From: Adiantum capillus-veneris
Lineage: Eukaryota; Streptophyta; Polypodiopsida; Polypodiales; Pteridaceae
Length of the DNA: 64,000 bases
NCBI GenBank assembly: GCA_014529385.2
Contig: CM043965.1
Span: 11,210,412 to 11,274,411, forward strand
Direction: 5' to 3'
Shown: one piece after another, positions 43,045-53,714 of the stretch
Position numbering within the stretch: position 1 is the first letter of the stretch
How the letters are laid out: each line of letters opens with the position of its first letter
Translations under genes and position numbers: made by a program
Notes under the pieces: generated by a model
The model's input: the letters and a program-made list of their open reading frames with translations, nothing else
Databases searched by the model: none
What the model was told of the DNA's origin: nothing

Positions 43045-44530
43045 TGATGTAGGAATTGTGGCTTAGTGTTCTTGGAGGGGGTCGTGGTCGTGCTCATGGT
43101 AGAGGAATGGACCAAGCATGTGAAGATCAGCCTAATGCTAATGCGGGTCATGGACAAAGCGTCTTTGAGCCACAACGGAGGTTCATCCCTACCTGTTATA
43201 AATGTGGTGAGCTTGGTCATATCAGCACTTATTGTTCAAATCCAACAAGGATGGGAGGTGATATGTTTCCACTCCGCCAACAGATTCTAACAGGGCTAAT
43301 GATTATGCATTGGATATATCGGGAGGTCAAGGTACTGAACATGAAAATCAAGCCTCAATCTCTAGTGATCATGTGGGTATTGTGCGGGTTGAAAATAAAT
43401 GAGTAGTTATGATGCCGTAGGAAAAAGAGAGAGAGGAAAGGCTATGCGGCTCCAGGTCCCAACAAAAAGAAAGGGAAAGAGAAAGAGGGTGAAGATGTGA
43501 AAGACAAAAGGAAGAGAAGACCTCATAGACGGTTTAAATTAGCAAATTTACCTTTGGGAGAAGGCGAAATACCTTACAGTTTTAAGCAATACCTGATTGG
43601 GAGGATAGTAGATTTTACTTTTGAACAGTTGATGAATATAGTGCCCAATCTTAAGAGGCAGTGGAAGTCATTAGTGAATCTAGAGAAAGATCCAAAGCAT
43701 GGACAAGTCAGAGTGTTGTATGTGGGAGAGCTACCCAACATTTATCCTATGGTAAACACTTGGCACAAAGGTGTGGGCATGGGAGAGGCCTACATTGATG
43801 GAGGTGCTCAAGTTTGTGTGAATGAGTGTCGAGAGACTGGGTCTCATTACATGTGGGAAGGTTTAGGATTTAGCTAGCAAACCATGCAAGGTAAAGTGTT
43901 TGGGGATGATTAAGCATTTGGAAGTTGAAGTCTTTAACATGAAGGTTATAGTAAACTTTCATGTTATGCCAACTAGCCTGGGAGCCTTTCCTCTCAATTT
44001 GGGATGACCTTGGTTGATATTTGTTGATGCTATGCAATATTGGGGCAAGGGCACAATCTGTGTGTATGTCATGAAGGGTGAAAATAGGGTGTTTTATATG
44101 ACTACCAAGCAACCTTTGGCACTAGCAGATGTGAGTGAACATGATGAATCCAAATTTACTAGGGAAGACAATTTTGAAGATTCAAAAAGTAGCACTGCTT
44201 GTAGTTCCAGTGATGAGGGTGAATTGTAATTCTTGTTGTTGGACAAGGAGAAGAGGGAAGTGGGTGAAATGTTGCAAGTGTCAGGGAATATAAATGCTTT
44301 AAGCCGTTTAGAGAAACTTGAGGAGTTGATGCAGCCTAAATAGGAATTCCTAGTGAAGAAAGAGTTGATTCAAAATATGTTGAGTGCTGATTTAACACAA
44401 GGAGAAAGAAGGGAGTACTTAACAATGTTGGACAACTTTCCAAATCTTTTCATCAATCCATATCAAGAAATAAGGGGTTTTGTTGGAGATCCCGTGAAGA
44501 GCGAACTAGTTGAAGGGGCAAAGCCAATAT
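43045..44530 (+). pseudogene. G6 gag C-terminus and protease
   Basis: Starts inside the Gly/Arg-rich gag tail (LGGGRGRAHGRGMDQ), then knuckle C-YK-C-GELG-H-ISTY-C and NPTRMGGDMFPLRQQI, equivalent to G4 residues about 250-300. 43497-43877 continues LANLPLGEGEIPYSFKQYLIGR..., LKRQWKSLVN..., MGEAYIDGGAQVCV: the same DGG protease site as G4. The linker (44014-44229) and pre-RT segment follow with stops. The gag N-terminus and 5' LTR are missing; the left edge abuts G5. Confidence 0.9.
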
Positions 44531-46220
44531 GACAAAAATTAAGCAGGATGGGTAAAGAGCAAATGAATGCTTTAAAGGAAGAAGTGGATAAGCTTTTGGA
44601 TGCAGGGTTCATTGTGCCAGTTATAATGATGAATGGGTGAGCCCCATAGTGGTCACCAAAGAAAGATGGGCGTTGGAGAGTTTGCATTGATTACAAGCCA
44701 TTAAACATAGTGACCAAGAAAGATACTTACCCTTTACCTTTCATTGATCAACTTTTAGATGCAGTGGATGGTTTTGAAAGATACAGTGCTTGTAATGGTT
44801 ATTCAGGATATTTTCATCTTATTCTTGCTCATGAAGATTGGAAAAAGACTACTTTTATCATGCCATGGAGCTCTTTTTGCTTTTACTGCCTTCCTTTTGG
44901 GTTAACAAATGGGCCTGGAGATTTTGAAAGGAAAATGGATTGGATCCTTACCCTGTTCCTTGGGAAGTTTGTCAAAGGATTTATAGATGATTTTTGCATA
45001 TATAGCTCAAGAAAAGAGAGTGTTCAAAAGCTTGAGATCACTTCTGCAAGGTATGATGAATGCGGGGGTCAGTTGAACCCTAAGAAGTGTCACTTGTCTC
45101 AGCCAAGGGTGACGCTTCTTGGACATGTGATTTCAAAAAATGGGATGACCTAGATCCAGAGTGAGATTTGTTATTGTTGTCATAAGGATACTAGACAGTT
45201 GGCCACTTTCATATAGAAGGTTAAATATCTATCTCGTTTCATACCTTTGGCATCACAGTTATTGTATTCGTTGCAGCAAGAAGTTAAGAATGATCCCGAT
45301 TGTGAAGATGTTTTTGATAGATTCAAAGAAATTTTGAGTACACTACCCATTATGCAAGCTCATGATTGGAAAAAGGAGTTTTATGTTAACCCATCAATGG
45401 GAGACGATGCCATTGGGGCCATGTTGTTGCAAAGGGGGAAGGAATCTCAATATATGAAGCCTGTTCATATGCTAGGAGGGTGAAGACTCCTCATGAAAGA
45501 GATTACTCTTAAATTGAATTGGTGATGACGAGTATCGTTTATGCTTGCAAACGATTCAAACATTACTTGTTGCAAAAGTCGTTCACTTTTATCACTAGTT
45601 ATTCATTGCTTCCTCAGCTATTCAATAATTCCAGTATATCAAAAACAGTGATGAAATGAGTTTTTGGACTTCAAGAGTTTCAGTTCATCTTTTTGGTAGA
45701 AGAGAGTACTCGGGCTACCCTAGCATATTTACTCACTTATAAAAATACTCCTATTTTGGTTAGGGAAGAGGTGGTGCAAAAGAAGAAAGTTGAAACTCTT
45801 GCCAGATCTGATGCTTCACTATTATATTTTGATGGCTCTTATCGAAGAAGTAATGATGCTGTTTTGGGAGGCATTGTCATTTATGATGTACAAGAAAAAC
45901 TTGTAAGAAAACAATGGCTAAAACTTGATGCAAAATGTAACAGTAAAGCAGAGTACATGGCCCTTGAAGGTGGTTTGTACATTTGTTTACAGTTGGGAAT
46001 TAGACGCTTACAGATCAAAGGAGGTGCCTTGTTAGTCGTGAATAAAGTATTGGGAGTATGGAAGAATAAGAATCCTAAACTGAAGAATTTATGCTTCAAG
46101 GTGAAACCGTTGCTAAAAAAGTTTAAAGCATGGAGTTTGCAACATATTGAGAGGTCTCAAAATGAAGAAGCTCATGAGGTTGCCCAAGAAATGATCGCTT
46201 GTGTGTTTGTGTTGAAATAA
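44531..46220 (+). pseudogene. G6 RT, RNase H and archaeal-type RNase H
   Basis: RT 44531-45153: PKKDGRWRVCIDYKPLN, YPLPFIDQLLDAV, SACNGYSGYFHL (catalytic Asp replaced by Asn), LPFGLTNGPGDFERK, and FIDDFCIYSS with both Asp of the YxDD-type motif present. RNase H 45247-45483 (FYVNPSMGDDAIGAMLLQRG) has the same Asn-Pro-Ser as G4. The archaeal-type RNase H 45693-46220 includes LLYFDGSYRR, CNSKAEYMALEGG, KGGALLVV (Asp of GDA lost) and ERSQNEEAHEV. Stops and indels separate the pieces. Confidence 0.92.
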
Positions 46221-46830
46221 AATTCCCCTTTATATCATGGGAGGTAAGTGTTATCAAAGGAGATGGATTATTTGTTGACAGGTGTTTTACGTAAAGGTCT
46301 ACCATCCTCCAAAAAGTATGCTTTTATAAGAAAATCTAGGAAATACAAAATGCTTGATGATGTGCTTTACATGAAAGGAAGTGATTTGGTTTTGCGTCGT
46401 GTGCCCTAGAAATAAGAAATCTACAAGATTTTGAAAGAAAATCATGAAGGATCTTGTGAAGGCCATTTTGCCATGAAGATCATGTTGCATAAAATTTTGC
46501 AAGAAGGCTATGTGTGGCCAAGTATTTAGCGGGATGTTAACCATTGGTGCAAGCCTTGTGTGCCTTGCCATAAAATGGGCAAGATAATTTTAAAGCATAA
46601 ATTACGAAAGACAACTCTAGCTTTTGATGTGTTTGAAAAATGGGGTCTTGATGCTATTCGACCCTTACCCATGACTAGTAAAAAAAATGCTTACATCTTG
46701 ACAACAGTGGATTATCTGTCATGTTGGGTAGAAGCCAAAGCTATCAAACAAATTATTAGTAGGGAAATGGAAAAGTTTGTATAAGAGCATATATGCTACA
46801 AATTTAGTGTGCCACTATAGCTACTTCTGA
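46221..46830 (+). pseudogene. G6 integrase N-half, cut by S1
   Basis: LPSSKKYAFIRKSRKYKMLDDVLYMKGSDLVLRRVP, then ENHEGSCEGHFAMKIMLHKILQEGYVWPS with the H/H ligands and WCKPCVPCHKM with Cys ligands (second ligand region altered). KWGLDAIRPLPMTSKKNAYILTTVDYLSCWVEAKAIKQ contains the first catalytic Asp. Reading ends at TCTGA where S1 begins and resumes at 49587. Confidence 0.9.
46826..46830 (+). other. S1 target-site duplication, left copy (TCTGA)
   Basis: Directly precedes TGTAAGG. Its right copy is at 49587-49591. Confidence 0.9.
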
Positions 46831-47474
46831 TGTAAGGTCTCTGACCCCGATCAAAAGAGCACCATTGTACCTTGAAATGAATATAATGAAAAAAGTTACT
46901 ATTTTTAGCAATTTTCTGAATTCTGTCAGTGCCATGATGTTAAGAATGTTTTAAAGCTCCCAAATGTGAATTAAAATATTTTTTGCAAAAAAATTCCAAA
47001 AATAGTAAGTTTTTGGTCACCCGACCCGTCTAGTTTTGATCATCTCGAAAAACTGCACTCGTACCCCGAATTTGAAAAAAAATGCATTTTCGAACCTCGG
47101 GGGCTGCTAAATATGGCAGGTACTCATGCCGGTACGCCTTAGTTAGAGATTGCTATAGCAATTTACGGCATCAAAATCCGACTCGTATGACCCGTTTTAG
47201 CCTAAAATCAATTTTTCCAAAAATTGAGCGGGGAGGCACCGGAGCCCGGGACTGTGTGGGAACAGGTCCCAGGCCACTCCAGATCAGCTTTAGCAACTAG
47301 GGGGCACCTTTTGTCCTTGTGGGAGTCCTGGGAAAGCTGCCAATCCAGAAACTAAGTCTCAGAGCCAATTAACCTAGCCAACCTGACACTTGGTGGGTAG
47401 GGGAACTGGGCTTGCCAATGCAGAGACTGAGTGCTCCTCCAGATGCTAATAGCAGGGCTGGTCGATGTAGGAGC

Positions 47475-47484
47475 CTATTTAAAG
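47475..47484 (+). promoter_or_regulatory. Possible TATA-like element in S1
   Basis: CTATTTAAAG followed by GCCTG and a (CA)n tract (about 47491-47517). Position about 645 bp into S1 would suit a U3 promoter if S1 is an LTR. Confidence 0.4.
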
Positions 47485-48362
47485 GCCTGCACACACACAC
47501 ACACACACACACACACCCAGTGCACACACACACACCTACACACACCTTGGGGAGGTGCTGCCGGTACACACATCCTTTGAAGGAGAAGCAAGGAGGGAGG
47601 TGCTGTCGAATTCTCGCCTCAAGAAGCTCGATTAAATCAGAGAATCGAGAGGATTATCAGCCCTTAATCACGGTAACCACGGTTTAATTAAAGCTTTCTG
47701 CAAATCCTTTTCATTACCATCTAAATTCCTCGTCTATTATGCTTATTCCTAGTAGTAATTCTCTATAATTGCTCTCTAATTTCTCTTTAATCTTATTCTA
47801 TTATGTAATCATCACACCATAGCTGAATTATCAGCCATTCATCATCCTTAATTAGTGATTAGTGCATGATTAATAGAATTTTCTCTCTCTAGGCAGCATA
47901 GTTAATAGATTGACAGAGATTTGATGGAATTCACTCCTTTATCATTCAATAGTATTGTAATTAAATTAAACTCAATCTTATCCCACATTAAGATGTGATT
48001 AAAGCTGAAAATTAAACCGTCATTAAGCCACTAAGAAGAAAATTTCCTAACACCTATGCATGCGGTAACTCTACATCTTTCATATTACACTAGTAAAGTG
48101 ATTGAGATTGTTTAATCCTTCTCTCTTGTAAATCAATTAGTAAAATTATGAATTTCTTAATCATCTAAGCCAAGTGATTAATATTAGAGACAGTTCCCAT
48201 AGGGCAAGTAAAGAACTAATCATAAAATTGCTAGGTCTTGAAGGAAAAATAATCTCTTGCACAAGGAGGGTTATTTAGTGATTCTAATCTTCCAATTGGT
48301 TTGTTATGATGCTCTCAAACTTTAGCTCTTTTTCAAGTTTATCATTTAAAGTAGTGAGAAAA

Positions 48363-48533
48363 ATGGCCCCGGTTAAGAGAACTCGCTTCGGTGGTGCCCA
48401 CGACCGCGAGGCGGGAACAAGCAATGTCAATGGAAAGGGAAAAGCTCCCATGGACGAACAAATACCGGCCATCTCACGGGCCATTAACGAAGAAATGGAA
48501 GAGGTAGGTCATAATTTCATTCAAGTTGTTTAA
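48363..48533 (+). other. Short frame in S1 (56 codons), unrecognised
   Basis: MAPVKRTRFGGAHDREAGTS... is a basic, low-hydrophobicity peptide whose composition resembles the start of a plant retroelement gag, but no domain follows. Preceded by GAAAA at the ATG. Function unknown. Confidence 0.25.
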
Positions 48534-48800
48534 TTTAACATTGCACACGTTTAGCTAGGAATGAACATATCCCCAAACATGTTGGAGAAATCGACGAAAA
48601 CCTCGGCATTGAATTCATTTATACTTTAAAATCTAAAGTAGGAAAGAAATGATTGATGGGTATGCTGTTTGCAATAGGAAAGAATGTTTGCTAGGGAAAA
48701 TTTAGCTCGACATGTTCATTCTATTTCTAATGTTGAATCAGTCCTGACCCCCCTACTGATCACAGGGGGCAGAGTTCCTCGTTAAAGGGCTCTTGAATCC

Positions 48801-48919
48801 ACGACTTGATTTTTATGCGGTGGATACCCATGACTTGCTTTCTATGCGGTGGGAACCCACATCTTGCTTTCTATGCAGTGGGAGTGTCCATGTCGTGCTT
48901 TCTATGCGGTGGACATACC
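48801..48919 (+). repeat. Four tandem 29-31-bp units in S1
   Basis: Each unit contains CTTGCTTTCTATGCGGTGG or a close variant. Units start near 48801, 48830, 48859 and 48890. No spacers lie between them. Confidence 0.9.
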
Positions 48920-49586
48920 TAGTTGTATGGGCAGCTAGGTGACAACGGGAGGAGTAAACTCTCGCTGGAGGGGGGATGTTGTACCTCCAGAACCTTGGAA
49001 TTTTAATGAATAAGTTTGAGTAGAATTTTTACTAGAATACTGTCTTGGTGTTGTTTGCAATACTTGTTGAAGGGCTGTCTTAACGAACAATGTGATTCGG
49101 AATTAATCAAGGAATGTTTATGTTGAACAATCATTGTGGTAGTAATTAGGTCACACAAGGAAGTGTGAGTGTGGGGGTGGAAAGTGGGGGCTTGGCTTAG
49201 GTTGCCAATGCCTATGAGATGGGTGGTCCCGATTGGTCGGGAACTCTCTGTCCCCATAGTGTTCAATTCGATATTAGTAATACTCATTGCCCCTAGAGCG
49301 GTGAAATCTCGAGAGTACGTGCCTCTGAAACATGGGGAAAAAGACACTCGGGGTTTCTCTCCTCTTGGAAGGTGGGTCTTAGGATCGCTAGATAGTTTAA
49401 GTACGCTTCTCCTGCGAGGTGGAGCTAGATCTCATTTCTAGTAGGCTCGATCTCGACTCACTTTGTGATGAGAGATCGTCCACTAGCTGAACCCTGAACC
49501 ACTTTGTTTGCTTCCGCTATAGATCTAGTGGCCACCAAGTTCACCATCAGATCCGCTGTTCGATATGGCGGGGTGGGGACCTCACA

Positions 49587-50330
49587 TCTGATAGAGAATC
49601 GGGATTTAGAGGAGAGCTATTTGATTTACTATGCGAGAAGCTCAATTACAAGACATGTACATTTCTTCTTATTATTCACAATGCAATGGTCTCAATGAGA
49701 GGTTCAATGGAGAGTTGGTGAAAATCTTTACAAAGATGACCTAGACACATGGGAATACTTGGGATTCATAGTTGCCTTGTGCATTATGGGCCTATAGAAC
49801 TGCAATCAAAATGAGCACATGGGTTTTGCCTTCTTGCCACTTGGTCTATGGAAAAGAAGCATTATTGCTGATTGAAGTGGAGATTCCTGCACTCAAATTG
49901 TTGTCATTGGGAGATGAAGAGAAAAGAGATACCTAGCAAAAAAGGCTATTGGATCTACAATGTTTACAATTGGAGAGAGTTTTGGATTTAAACTACTATA
50001 AGGAAGTGTCAAAGAAAGCTCAGATAAAGGCTAATGAATATGTGAAGGACAAGGGGATTGAAAAGGGTGATCTTGTGTTGCGATACAATAGTAAGCTAGA
50101 CAATACCTTTCAAAACAAGTTTCAGATTAAATGGGAATGTCCTTTTACTATTGTGAACAAGTTTGACAATGGCACACATTAGCTGACAGATTTGGGTGTT
50201 ACATAGCTTAAATACCGTGTTAATGGGTATAGATTGAAGAAATATCTAGCACGTTTGATGACAATTGTGATAGATGAGATGCTATCAATGGAGGAAGACA
50301 GTGTGAAGACATCTGAGAATGTGCATGAGG
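49587..50330 (+). pseudogene. G6 integrase C-half and C-terminal tail
   Basis: After the TCTGA copy the frame reads DRESGFRGELFDLLCEKL, equivalent to G4 residues 773-790. A frame change follows, then CNGLNERFNGELVKIFTKMT with the third catalytic Glu. 49949-50182: LERVLDLNYYKEVSKKAQIKANEYVKDKGIEKGDLVLRYNSKLDNTFQNKFQIKW, then NGYRLKKYLARLMTI, as in G4. Several stops. Confidence 0.9.
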
Positions 50331-50390
50331 TTTCTGGAATGAGTTGCAGCACGTGTTCACCCTATAATCCTCTGCTTGTCATGAATGATC

Positions 50391-50422
50391 AAGCAGGCTA
50401 GGGGGGGGGGGTTGGCAAGCTA
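50391..50422 (+). other. G6 polypurine tract with 11-G run
   Basis: AAGCAGGCTA, 11 G, TTGGCAAGCTA immediately before the LTR start TGTTAGGC. The same place in G4 has a weaker purine run. Confidence 0.7.
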
Positions 50423-51480
50423 TGTTAGGCATTTTTTGGAGGAGTATAAAGTCATTAGATTATGCCAAAAAGCTTGCCCACTAGCCTCATGTATATATGT
50501 GTACATAGCTCTACAAGTCTTGGAAGTGACCATGTAAAAATTCATGTACAAAGGTGTGTTTTTTCCAGGCTTGGGTGTTGATGTTTTGGGTTGTTCCAAT
50601 CCCCAAGACATGGTTTTCAATAAGTAATTTCAACTGTGCTTTATAGCCCGTGAATCGGACTTGTACATCATAAGTTATGAGCATCCAAAGTGGGTGGTCT
50701 CAACTTAGAAAGTGATTGCAAGTTCATGCGACAAAAGGCAACTGGTCTGACTTGGTAATTGGAATTGGAAATGATGATATTTAAAATTTTTAGATGTAGC
50801 TAGGATGATGGGCTTCAAGTCGTGTTTTACAGTGTGTCATTCGGTGATCGGAGCAGCAAGTTATGCTTTTGGGAAGGTTATCCAATAAGTTCTCGTGCGT
50901 GGGGGAGAAGCTGGAAATTAATTGGACATGAGGGAGTTAGAAGGATTGGAAAGGAAGCTGCCATGTGGCATGAAATTATCCCACATGGGAAGGAAAAAGG
51001 GGAGAATGGGGGTTATATAGGGTATATCACTTTGTGGAGACTTGTCACATTTTTGGTCCTGTGGACAATTCCCCCCGCGTTCCCATGTACACAAAGTCAC
51101 CGACATGGCCCCAAAGTTTACCAAAAAAGGCCTACAGTGGACCACTTAAAATGAAACCCCCAAGAGGCCTTATTGGCTGAAGGGAGAGAAGAAAGAGATT
51201 TGATTAAAAGGGATAAGTGAGCCCCATTTTAATAGCTCCAACACTTGCACACTTTTTAGAGAGCTCATTTTTTAGCAGGAAAGAGTACACCCCCGGTTTT
51301 TTGAGTGGCCATAACTCTTTCATCTTTCATCTTTTTTTGCCTATGCATACTCTATGGACATCTCCACAAGATGAGATTTGTCATGATGTCCTTGGTTTGT
51401 CCTAATTTTGAATGTGTTTCATGGTTAAAGGGTTTTTCATAAATCTCTACAGGTGTTTTTGGCAGTGTAATAGTTCTTCC
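50423..51480 (+). repeat. G6 3' LTR (right end uncertain)
   Basis: Begins TGTTAGGCATTTTTTGG. A TATATAG motif near 51013 may be the promoter. No partner 5' LTR. The end is set only by the start of G7 coding sequence near 51530. Confidence 0.65.
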
Positions 51481-51529
51481 TTCCGACGGTGTGATTCATG
51501 CAAGGCTATAGAGGCACTCATTTTCCTTG

Positions 51530-51756
51530 TCATTTGCACGCTAACACTGTGCCTTGGGTAGAAGATCTATTTGATAAGCTAAAAGGCTCTATCTACTTCA
51601 GTAGGATTGACCATAAAAGTGCCTATCATCAAATAAAGATAGTGGATGAAGATATCCTAAAGATCGCCTTCTGTACAACATTTGGTCTTATGAATATCTA
51701 GCCATGCCTTTTGGATTGACTAATGCACCAGCCATGTTCAATCGTCTAATGGGAAA
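51530..51756 (+). pseudogene. G7 left part: chromovirus RT N-half, cut by G8
   Basis: Frame 51498-51701 gives PWVEDLFDKLKGSIYFSRIDHKSAYHQIKIVDEDILKIAFCTTFGL with the first RT catalytic Asp. After one frame change MPFGLTNAPAMFNRLMG leads to 51756, where G8 begins. The same segment in G8 reads [30 protein letters not shown], so G7 and G8 are one family. Upstream parts of G7 (gag, protease, 5' LTR) are absent. Confidence 0.92.
51752..51756 (+). other. G8 target-site duplication, left copy (GGAAA)
   Basis: Directly precedes TGTAACATTT. The right copy is at 60269-60273. Confidence 0.92.
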
Positions 51757-52944
51757 TGTAACATTTAATGGCCTAAAAACATGTGTGTAGCGGAAATTAG
51801 CATGAACATAGTGGGCATTTCATTAGAATAGATTCCTAATGAGAATTACAAGAGTGCTTGGCTGGAGAGAGCAACAAAAAGCATAACACCTAGTTAGATA
51901 GCATGAACAATACTTTCAAAAGAGAGAGAAATTAAGCTATTGACAACAATTGAGGACAGGATTTGCATGGAGTCGGTCCCCCCTCCAAAAGGCTTTGTAT
52001 TATGGTTTCTCCCATCAAGAGAGACATTGTACAATACAATTCTTTGTGTTCCTTCAAGACTAGCTAGTGCAATGAAGATGAAAGCTTCATGCACTAAGCA
52101 AAACACTTAGCAAACACAACATCAATTATCCCCGGTCTCAGACCCAAGACCTCACACACCTTTGAAGATGGTGAGAGCTAGCAGGGTATGAGAGTAGATT
52201 GAGAGGAAGAAGGAGTATCTTACGAGAAGGATGTACATCTCCTCACATAATCACTCATATTATCATAACTAAGCTTAGTAATTAGCATGGTAGAAGAGAT
52301 GAGCATGCATTGAAGCTTGGCTCTTGGTTGGATTTGCATCCACATGCCAAGAGTGTGTCGATGTAGGCTTCTATCTCACAAGCTTGGAGTAGGTGATGAG
52401 CTCTCCATTAAAGCTTGGGAAGAGATAGTCTTCTTTTCTTCACACATGAGATTGTGTGAGTGTGTGTGTGATAATGCCTTGAAAAAATCAGCCCCCTCTC
52501 TCTCTTGGGCGAGCCCTCTTGCTATTTGCTCTTGCTCTACCCTCATTGGACCTCCCCAGGTCAAGCCAATGACTATTAAGCAGCATAAGTGATAGCCTTC
52601 TGACATGTGTCCCCCTTTCCCCTTTTGTGAGAGCTTTAGGTAATTTAATAATTCAGCTAAACTCTCATTGGACCCCTTTGCCTCTCGGCCAATAGGAATC
52701 AGGCAAGCCATTGGGCTGTTGAATGTTTATTGGACCCCTTGGGAGACTATCCAATAGTCTTCTTGAGGACTTAATTCTCATTGGTTCTTTTATTAAGTGT
52801 TTTTAAATTAATGAAACTAGATTTACTCTAGCCTAATTCTCATTGGTCCACCTCAAAGGCCATCCAATAGGAACTGGGTACACCTTGTGGGCATCTGGCC
52901 TAGGGAGGTGACATGTGTCCCTCATTCCCTTTGTGTAAAGGGGT

Positions 52945-52985
<41 letters not shown>

Positions 52986-53362
52986 TTTCTCTCTCATCCC
53001 CTACATGCAAGGCTCGCCCCCTCCCAAGTAGGGATTGCAAAGACTTTTTTTGTACACACACAAAGCATCTAATTCCCTTAAGGTTGACCTTTGGACACAA
53101 CCTTTGAATTTTGGAACCTTAGCATTTTGGAAGTCTTAATGGGCTGAACCTTAGGGTCTTTTTAGCCCATTGTTGCACATGGCTCTTTTGCAAATGGCCC
53201 CCCCTTTGGATCCCTATTTTCCCTCCTTTGGATCCCTACTGTGGCCGGTCTGCTAGCTTAACCAATATTCTAGCTTTTTCTCCCCTGGTACTTCCCCATA
53301 TTAATTGATCAGTTTAACATGAGAAAATCATTTAGGAGAATTAGATATTGATTATTGTGACA
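51757..53362 (-). repeat. G8 3' LTR (1606 bp)
   Basis: Plus-strand ends TGTAACATTTAATGG and TTGTGACA. Contains (TG)n at about 52949-52984, against about 76 bp in the other LTR, which explains most of the 35-bp length difference. Confidence 0.95.
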
Positions 53363-53375
53363 TTACCTCTCTCTT
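53363..53375 (-). other. G8 polypurine tract
   Basis: The minus strand reads AAGAGAGAGGTAA immediately before the LTR start TGTCACA. The same tract precedes the G7 3' LTR. Confidence 0.9.
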
Positions 53376-53714
53376 GAAATCATAGTCGTCCTCGACTATG
53401 GTGTAGAGAAGATAAAGCATATTCATGAGTCCTTTTCTTAGCGTGTAGAATCCCTTTGTTACCCTACGACATCGTTCCACAATGGATGACTAGTCCATTT
53501 GGCGCTTGAGAGCCTAAGGCTGTCGCAAGCATGTCTGCACATTAGTCCTATCAGTCTTCCGTAGTAGAGTGACAAGCTCTACTTGGTGTTTGGGAGACGT
53601 CGTCTCCGCAAACCTCATCTAAGCATGCATACTACTTCATTTTAGTGCACAATAAATAAAAGAGAGTCTTATAAGACAAAAAATTTGTTCATTTTTAACA
53701 TTTTGTACATTTGC

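Larger units (their letters stand above)
46831..49586 (+). mobile_element. S1: 2,756-bp insertion with TG...CA ends in G6 integrase
   Basis: Starts TGTAAGGTCTCTGACCCC and ends GGGGTGGGGACCTCACA, imperfect inverted ends. It is flanked by TCTGA on both sides; removing S1 with one TCTGA restores the G6 integrase text. TG/CA ends and a 5-bp target duplication are retroviral-integrase signatures. No repeat of one end at the other was found and no pol domain is present, so it is either a very long solo LTR or a non-autonomous element. Confidence 0.85.

Noticed and set aside
48801-48919. CRISPR-like spacing of 30-bp repeats
   Set aside because: Units are directly adjacent with no spacers, only four copies, in a plant retroelement context.
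52376-52711. Minus-strand frame in the G8 LTR (also at 59247-59579)
   Set aside because: Present in both LTR copies only because they are duplicates; no protein motif. The two copies differ by substitutions and indels without sign of coding constraint.
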